From Erinaceus europaeus (lineage: Eukaryota; Chordata; Mammalia; Eulipotyphla; Erinaceidae), in NCBI RefSeq assembly GCF_950295315.1, contig NC_080170.1, positions 93,728,054 through 93,792,053 on the forward strand: a DNA stretch of 64,000 nucleotides, given 5' to 3'. The notes under the pieces are model-generated. The model worked only from the letters and a program-made list of their open reading frames with translations. It ran no database searches and had not been told where the DNA came from. Each line of letters opens with the position of its first letter. Position 1 is the first letter of the stretch. Positions 58,050 through 64,000 of this stretch are shown one piece after another. The position numbers were made by a program, and so were the translations under genes.

Positions 58050-58345
58050 TTTTTTTAAAATAATTTTTATTTATAAAATGGAAACACTGACTTACAAGAA
58101 AGACACTGAAAACAACAGAGACATATGGGATGATCTCAAAGGAAGTAACATTCACATAATTTGGCCTGCCAGAGGAAGAAAGAGAGGAAGAGAAAGAAAA
58201 CATCCTAGAGGAAATAATAGAGGAAAACTTCTCAGCCCTAAAGAAAAGACATCAAGATTCAAGAAGCCCAGAGAATCCCAAACAGAATCAACCCAGACCT
58301 GAAGACATCGAGACATATCATAGTTACAATGAAAAGATGTCAGTA
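58050..58345 (+). mobile_element. L1 ORF1 fragment joined to an inverted L1 3' stub
   Basis: T-rich TTTTTAAAATAATTTTTATT and AAAATGGAAACACTGAC look like an antisense L1 3' tip. GAAAACAACAGAGACATATGGGATG onward is sense ORF1 (compare 18004-18245), frame-broken. Confidence 0.7.
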
Positions 58346-58784
58346 TATATGCTTTTTAAACTAATTATCAAACTCTAAATCATAATAGACCACAGTCCTC
58401 AAGAGATATCCCACTTATCAAGCCTCAACCATGTAAGACTAGCTATAAGTGCTCTGTGTGTCATTTTGGATTCAAGGCTGAAACTGTTTAAACTGAATCA
58501 CAGCTAAATTCTTTCTGCCTGGCTTCTCCCTCTTTCCTTCTGCAGATTCTGTTCAGGAGTCCTTCATAAATCATGTTCTGCATACTAAACAATCTAACTT
58601 AGAGTCTGCTTCTGAGGGAAACCAGCTACTGTGGGTTTTTCTGTTACCAACGGAAGTATATAGTCCTGAAAAATCATGTATTCTATAAAATTGCACATGA
58701 ACTACAAACTTTAACCAGGTGCGCCACCACCTGGCCTTCCCCTGATCTTTTTTTATTGATCAAAAATTTTCTGAGAGAGAGAGA

Positions 58785-58900
58785 GTATAGTGGTAATGTA
58801 AAATGTACTTAGTGCCTGAAGCACCAAAGGCCTCAAGTTCAGTCCCCACCACTACCATAAACTGAATTTTAGAGGATTTCAGATCAATAATAATAATAAT
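58785..58900 (+). mobile_element. tRNA-like SINE (family 2), degraded
   Basis: AGTATAGTGGTAATGTAAAA, CTCAAGTTCAGTCCCCACCA and a short TAATAATAATAA tail. Confidence 0.5.
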
Positions 58901-58924
58901 AAATAACTTATGATGGTCAAAAAG

Positions 58925-59075
58925 AAGTCTATTGAGGACCAGCAAGATGACTCACCCGGGAGGACACCTGCTTTCCATGCAGGCAGACTAGGTTCAAAGC
59001 TCATGGCCACCATATTGTGGAAGCTTCAGTGATGGAGATGACAAGAAAACAAAAAAAAAAAGAAAGAAGAAAAAC
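58925..59075 (+). mobile_element. Degraded tRNA-derived SINE
   Basis: GACCAGCAAGATGACTCACC, TGCAGGCAGACTAGGTTCAA, GTGGAAGCTTCAGTGATGGA and an A-rich tail. Confidence 0.5.
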
Positions 59076-59659
59076 TGTTGAGGTAATAAGAAACTTACAT
59101 ATCCAGGCTTTATTGAGATTTAAAAAAGAAAAAAAAATCATCATGTTACCACAGTAGCACCAGTAGGTGGATTGACAGCAGTTCTGGTGACATAAGATGA
59201 AATTTTGTAGATTTTTCTTCAGGAATTATATCCTTAGATCCCTATTCTATCTAGTGTTTGGCCACTGTTTCTTTGATACCCCCCTCCCCTGCACCTCCTC
59301 CCCACACTACTGCTTGTCTTTTCTTTCTAGTGCATTGCCAACTATATGATTTCCTCAATAATTTCTCATCTGAAAAAAAAAAGATTGAATCTGATTATAC
59401 AGACTATTGCCTTCTTATGTTGAGTTGGTAAGATCTTTACAAGAGGTCATATTATAGACCAACAATTTTGAAGCATTCTTGGGTCAGCCACATGTCAAGT
59501 GACATAACTTATGACTACTAGGAAGCAAGCAAGTTGCCTAAGACAGTTCTGAAGCATCAAATCGACAAGGCAGAGGCCCAGAGAAAAGTAGATTCTTTCC
59601 TAATATGCTAGGCAGCTCTGTAGATATGTAAAAAATCTCACAGATTTAAAAATAGAAAT

Positions 59660-59785
59660 GAAAGGATTTAAGAGATATCATCGTGGTTATGCAAAAAGAC
59701 TCTTATACCCAAGGCTACAAGATCCCCAGCACTATCATAAGCCACAATTAAGCAGAGTTCTGGTTAAATAATAATAACAGAGTAC
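59660..59785 (+). mobile_element. tRNA-like SINE (family 2), degraded
   Basis: ATCATCGTGGTTATGCAAAA, CAAGATCCCCAGCACTATCA and CAGAGTTCTGGTTAAATAATA. Confidence 0.55.
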
Positions 59786-59884
59786 TCAAACCCTTCTTTT
59801 GACAGTTAAAACTTTATAAATGACTCCATCCACAGTCTAGAAAACAGAAACAAAATCATGGATTAACAGTATGAAAAAGAGTCT

Positions 59885-60062
59885 GACCCTTCTACCTTCT
59901 GCAACCCTCAATGACCCTGGGTCCATGCTCCCAGAGGGATAGAGAAGGGGAAAGCTATCAGGGGAGGGGGTGGGTTATGGAGACTGGGTGGTGTGAATTG
60001 TGTGGAGTTGTACCCCTCCTACCTTATGGTTTTGTTAATTAATCCTTTCTTAAATAAAAACA
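59885..60062 (+). mobile_element. 5'-truncated L1 3' end
   Basis: CCTTCTACCTTCTGCAACCC, GGGGAGGGGGTGGGTTATGG and TCCTTTCTTAAATAAAAACA. A well-preserved match to the antisense 3' ends at 3270 and 54720. Confidence 0.8.
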
Positions 60063-60607
60063 AAAAAAATAAAAGAAAAAAAGAAAAAAGAAAAAGAGTC
60101 TGACATTTTTGGAATTCTGTATTAACAGGATTTTTAACTCTTAGAAGAACTTAAAAAGAGTTTGAATTAGCTTGCTTTTGATTTTTGAAATGAAATGAAA
60201 CACAGACAAGACAGAAATGCTATCCTCAGGTTAATGCATTGTCAGAAAAATGACAAAGCCCTTTGTTCTGTATATCCTGGAGGGATCCCACAGGACCATA
60301 GAGTCTTTGGAGAGCAGGGCTGCTATGCCTCAGATTTCATTGCTTCATTACAATGTTTTTTGAGCTTTCTTGGCTGTATATAAAAACAAAGAAGAAACAT
60401 CAGAACCAGCTTCTGCTTAGCATGACAACTAAGGGATAGCAACGTGGGATTAATATGGACTTTCATTACAATCCTTTTCTATCCCTAGACAGGGAAAAAC
60501 TGTTTCTACGACATAGAGCAACAGGGCTTACTGTATAATCACTCATTTTCCATATCACATGATAAATGTATTATAAATTGTTCCATGACAGCTTTCAAAA
60601 CACAACA
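60063..60607. other. Intergenic unique sequence
   Basis: Poly-A-rich start, then unique DNA with a 62-codon frame at 60195-60383 that resembles nothing I know. Confidence 0.4.
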
Positions 60608-60735
60608 AAGGGTGGGAGAGAGAGCATAAAGGTTATGCAAAGAGACTGTCATGCTTGAGGGTCCAAAGTTCCAGGTTTAATCCCCCAAGTACCATAAGCC
60701 ACTGCTGAGCAAAGCTCTGGTGGAAAAAAATATTT
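60608..60735 (+). mobile_element. tRNA-like SINE (family 2)
   Basis: GAGAGCATAAAGGTTATGCA, TTCCAGGTTTAATCCCCCAA, GCTGAGCAAAGCTCTGGTGG. Confidence 0.7.
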
Positions 60736-60982
60736 ATATAACATTTTAAAAATGGCAAAAAAAAAAAAAAACCCAAAACTATAGAGCATAATATTAAGCA
60801 TACTTTCTTCCCTAGGAAAATTAGATCATAGCCAAAAATTGTTTTTTATTATGTTATTTGGTAGGGTTTTGTCCATATCTAAAGATAAAAAGAAAAGGTT
60901 ATTATGACTAAATATGATAAATTAGCTAAAACCTAAAGAACCGGTCAAGTGAGTCTGCTTAACTCTGAAGAAATAGGAACGG

Positions 60983-61108
60983 ATTTTTTTTTTTTTTCCC
61001 AGAGCACTGCTCAGCTCTGCCTTATGCTTGTGCTGAGGATTGAATTTGGGACCTTGGAACCTCAGGCATGAAAGTTATTTGCATAAACTACTATACTATC
61101 TCCCTGAC
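60983..61108 (-). mobile_element. tRNA-like SINE (family 2)
   Basis: Poly-T, CAGAGCACTGCTCAGCTCTG, GAGGATTGAATTTGGGACCT, ACTACTATACTATCTCCCTG. Confidence 0.75.
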
Positions 61109-61269
61109 CCCCCAATTTTAAGCTTTTGTTTTGACCCCTTTTTTCAGAATAATTTGTTTCCCATGCTGAAGACAGTACAAATATTTGCTTGAAAAAGTAC
61201 AAATATTTGTTAGCTTTTCATTGAACATTTTCACTTTTCCCTTTTCTTTCATTTTCTTTTCTTTCTTTC

Positions 61270-61402
61270 TTTCTTTCTTTTTTTTTTTTTTACTAGAGCA
61301 CTGCTCAGCTCTGTTTATGGTGGTTGAGGGATTAAACCTAGGACCTCTGGAGTGTCAGGTTTCAGAGTCTGTTTGCATAACCATTGTGCTATTTCCTTCC
61401 AT
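61270..61402 (-). mobile_element. tRNA-like SINE (family 2)
   Basis: TTTC and poly-T run, TAGAGCACTGCTCAGCTCTG, GAGGGATTAAACCTAGGACC, CATAACCATTGTGCTATTTCC. Confidence 0.75.
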
Positions 61403-61574
61403 TAAACATCGAAATCAGAGTCAAAGAGTGTGCATTTTGTCAGTGGCAGGTAAGCACGTAAAATTAAGCAAAATAAACATATACATTGTTGTTGTTACCG
61501 TACCTATATTGCATTTTTAAAATTTTTATTTTATTTTTGAGAGAGATACAGAGAGAGACACACATAGAGAGAAA

Positions 61575-61685
61575 CAGAGCACTGCTCAGCTCTAGTTTAT
61601 GGTGGTGCAGGGGACTGAACATGGGATTTAGGCACCTCAGGCAAGATAGTTCATTTGCATAACCATTATGCTGTCTCCCCTGCCC
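61575..61685 (-). mobile_element. tRNA-like SINE (family 2)
   Basis: AGAGCACTGCTCAGCTCTAG, GGGGACTGAACATGGGATTT, CATAACCATTATGCTGTCTC. Confidence 0.75.
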
Positions 61686-61694
61686 TATAATGCA

Positions 61695-62068
61695 TTATTT
61701 TTATTTTTTTTTTTTTTATGTTTTTGCCTCCAGGGTTATTGCTGGGGCTTGGTGCCTGCACTACCAATCCACTGTTCCTGGAGGCTATTTTTTTCCCCTT
61801 TTGTTGCCCTGGTTGTTTTATCATTGTTGTGGTTATTATTATTGTTGTTATTGATGTCGTTGTCTTGGATAGGACAGAGAAATGGAGAAAGATGGGGAAG
61901 ACAGAGCCAGGGAGAGAAAGACAGATGCCCATAGATCTGCTTCACCACTCATGAAGTGACCCCCCTGCAGGTGGGGAGCCAGGGGCTCGAACCAGGATCC
62001 TTATGCCGGTCCTTGCACTACTTTGCAGCATGTGTGCTTAACCTGCTACGCTACCACCCAACCCCTGT
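61695..62068 (-). mobile_element. tRNA-derived SINE (family 1), long variant
   Basis: A standard antisense unit (about 61790-62068) preceded by an extra tail segment (GCCTCCAGGGTTATTGCTGG ... CACTGTTCCTGGAGGC) not seen in the other copies. The extra segment may be an extended 3' end or an older adjacent SINE. Confidence 0.8.
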
Positions 62069-62089
62069 ATTGTGCTTTTTTTTTTTAAT

Positions 62090-62620
62090 AATTGAGTAAG
62101 TTTTTAATTCCCCTGTTTAGGTGTGATAGTACCTAAAATTGAAAGGAGATAGGTTAAATAGTAGGATGTCTGAGCTAAATTAATTATCTACAGATGAGAA
62201 TTGAATGACAAGCAATTACCATACCTTTTTTAAATCTTCATTTGACCAATTATCTTTACTTGTTTAATTATCCTGGAGAGAAAATGAGGTCAGTGAAAGT
62301 TTCAAGACAAAAATCTGTATCATTTGAGTGCAGTTTATATTGATAGTAAACAGCAGCCAAAAAAATCAATGAGACCACAATAATGTCAACATTTCAACTG
62401 TCAGTTTTATTATGTTGTTGTGTTAATATTTAGAGGAGGTACTGTCAGAGTCATCTGAAATTATGGGAAACTTTGGCCCATCATTAAACTAAAACCCTCA
62501 GGAAGGTTGTGCTCCATGTGCTAGCCTCCCTCCCCACCCCCCAGCCCTTCCCTCTGGCTCTAATAAAACCTCACAGCTATACATGCCTGAGGAATGAAAA
62601 CAGCAAGTTTCTTAGCAGTC
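62090..62620. other. Intergenic unique sequence
   Basis: AT-rich unique DNA with no recognisable feature. Confidence 0.4.
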
Positions 62621-62624
62621 AGGA

Positions 62625-62830
62625 TGAGAGGGACAGGGCAATGGCACACCCAGTAGCAAACACATGTTACCATGTGCAAGGATCCAGGTTCAAGCCTTCA
62701 GTCCTCATCTATAATGGGGAAGCTTCATGAGCAATAATGCAGTACTGTAGGTATCTCTCTTTCTCTCTCCCTATCTACCCCACCCTTCTCAATTTCTCTC
62801 TGTCTCTATTAAGAGAAAAAAAAAAGGAAG
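62625..62830 (+). mobile_element. Degraded tRNA-derived SINE
   Basis: GACAGGGCAATGGCACACCC head, GATCCAGGTTCAAGCCTTCA (B-box), GGGGAAGCTTCATGAGCAAT and a TCTCTC body. Confidence 0.7.
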
Positions 62831-64000
62831 AAAGAAAAAAGAGAAAAAGGATGGTTGCTGATAGCAATAGATTTGACATATAGATCCTGAGTCTCAGCAG
62901 CAACTCTCGTGGCAATAAGAAAAACTATCAGAAAAAACCAATGAGAGAAGTTTGCACTCTGTCAACTTGTACTGTTGATGAATCTGAGTACCCAGGACTG
63001 TGCCTGCTATCTGAAAGGCAAACATTGCATTTTAGCAAAACTGAGTTCAGGCATTCCCATTTTTTGAAAATTTTCCTGATGCCACTTTTATTTTATGAAA
63101 GGCTTATCTTTATCTTATTTCCAGTAGCCCCCAAATTGAAACAAGGTCTTTGTTTTGACAATAAAAGGTGAAGAACAGATTGTTGACATTTGTTGAGTGG
63201 CAATCATTCCAGAGGCAGAGAAAACTCCAACAAGGGAGAGAAGCGCAGTCACATTTCTCCCCCATGGTTTTTTTATACAGATTGCATATATTTTACATTC
63301 TTGTTTCTTTTTTATATATTAGTGTTATATGGTAAGTTATTTACATTGTTTTCATGTAAATGAATAACAATTGCTTTTTTACTTTATGCTATTCTGGAAA
63401 ATGACAGGTTTCATAAGAGGGAAGGACTCTATTTTCATATGGCAAGGAACATCTGTACATTGGAGTAGTCTCACTCCACATTCTAATATTCAGTCGTTTT
63501 CTGATAACTTCCTCTACAAAAATAAATAAATAAATAAATAAAAGGGGTTTACTTAACATCAGTTCGCTAATATAAAACTGGAGTACGAGAAAGTAGGGCA
63601 GTGGAAAGAAACAACATGCAATTGATTCTACAAGAGAAACTTTGTTCGCTGGGTTGCTGCATCTTACTATGGGTCTTCGTAGGCCATGACAGAACTGCAT
63701 GATGCAGGGTAAAAACTCTCAAGCTCGAAAGTTTCTTCTTTGCATACTCTCAAGGATGGGTGGTTTTCAAATAAACTACTGTAGAATCTATCAGCTATTG
63801 AAAATAGTGCTACATCACTATACTATGGAAGGCTCAAAGTTGATTTTCTTTTTCTCACTGGTATCATTGCTAGGGTTTGATGCCTGTACAATGCTAGGGG
63901 TGGGGTTGAACCCAGGTAATGTGTGCATTCAGTTGGCTACATCACCACCCACTTCCTAGAAGGTTCAAATTATCTGGCTGTTTGGTTCCCCAGCACTTAA
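62831..64000. other. Intergenic sequence to the window end
   Basis: Unique AT-rich DNA with an (AAAT)n run near 63520-63541. A decayed antisense SINE-like piece lies at about 63850-63960 (GGGGTTGAACCCAGGTAATG). No gene recognised. Confidence 0.4.

Noticed and set aside
48713..64000. The next host gene (TRAT1 neighbours GUCA1C in human, as I recall)
   Set aside because: No exon-like match to it could be seen on either strand. A protein-to-genome search would settle this.

Overview
This is nuclear DNA from a placental mammal. The abundant ~200-280 bp tRNA-derived SINEs, which have an A-box/B-box head, a pyrimidine-rich body and a CAA/TAA-rich tail, together with the L1 3' ends match what I remember of erinaceid (hedgehog) repeats. 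A hedgehog such as Erinaceus is my best guess, from memory only.

The only host gene I recognise is GUCA1C (guanylate cyclase-activating protein 3, a neuronal calcium sensor of photoreceptors) on the + strand. Its last three coding exons lie at 10060-10209, 12118-12205 and 30267-30436, all with GT/AG splice sites in matching phase, and an AATAAA signal follows at 30761. The first coding exon is not visible, so 1-10059 is read as intron 1. The last 16 or so codons differ from my memory of the human protein because of an apparent frameshift near the C-terminus.

Intron 3 (12206-30266) is inflated by retroelements. The largest is a full-length 5.86 kb L1 at 16807-22668, sense to the gene and bounded by a perfect 11-bp target-site duplication (TSD). 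Its ORF2 carries five stops and a frameshift. Nested antisense L1s follow at 24585-28500.

Downstream of GUCA1C, 30.9-34.2 kb is intergenic sequence with SINE and L1 pieces. A class II (betaretrovirus-like) endogenous retrovirus then fills 34257-47978 as LTR-internal-LTR-internal-LTR. It is bounded by one perfect 6-bp TSD (CAGGTA), has tRNA-Lys primer-binding sites, and contains gag, pro and pol but no recognisable env. Both internal copies carry the same inactivating lesions and differ at only a few positions, so the provirus was tandemly duplicated after it decayed (or the assembly duplicated it). Its U3 contains a 33-nt segment that matches the 5' half of tRNA-Gly at 31 positions, the most unusual feature in the window. 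A canonical slippery heptamer followed by a foldable pseudoknot sits exactly at the gag terminator.

From 48 kb to 64 kb I see only intergenic DNA: SINEs of two tRNA-like families, truncated or inverted L1 pieces and long polypurine/polypyrimidine microsatellites. No second host gene was found.
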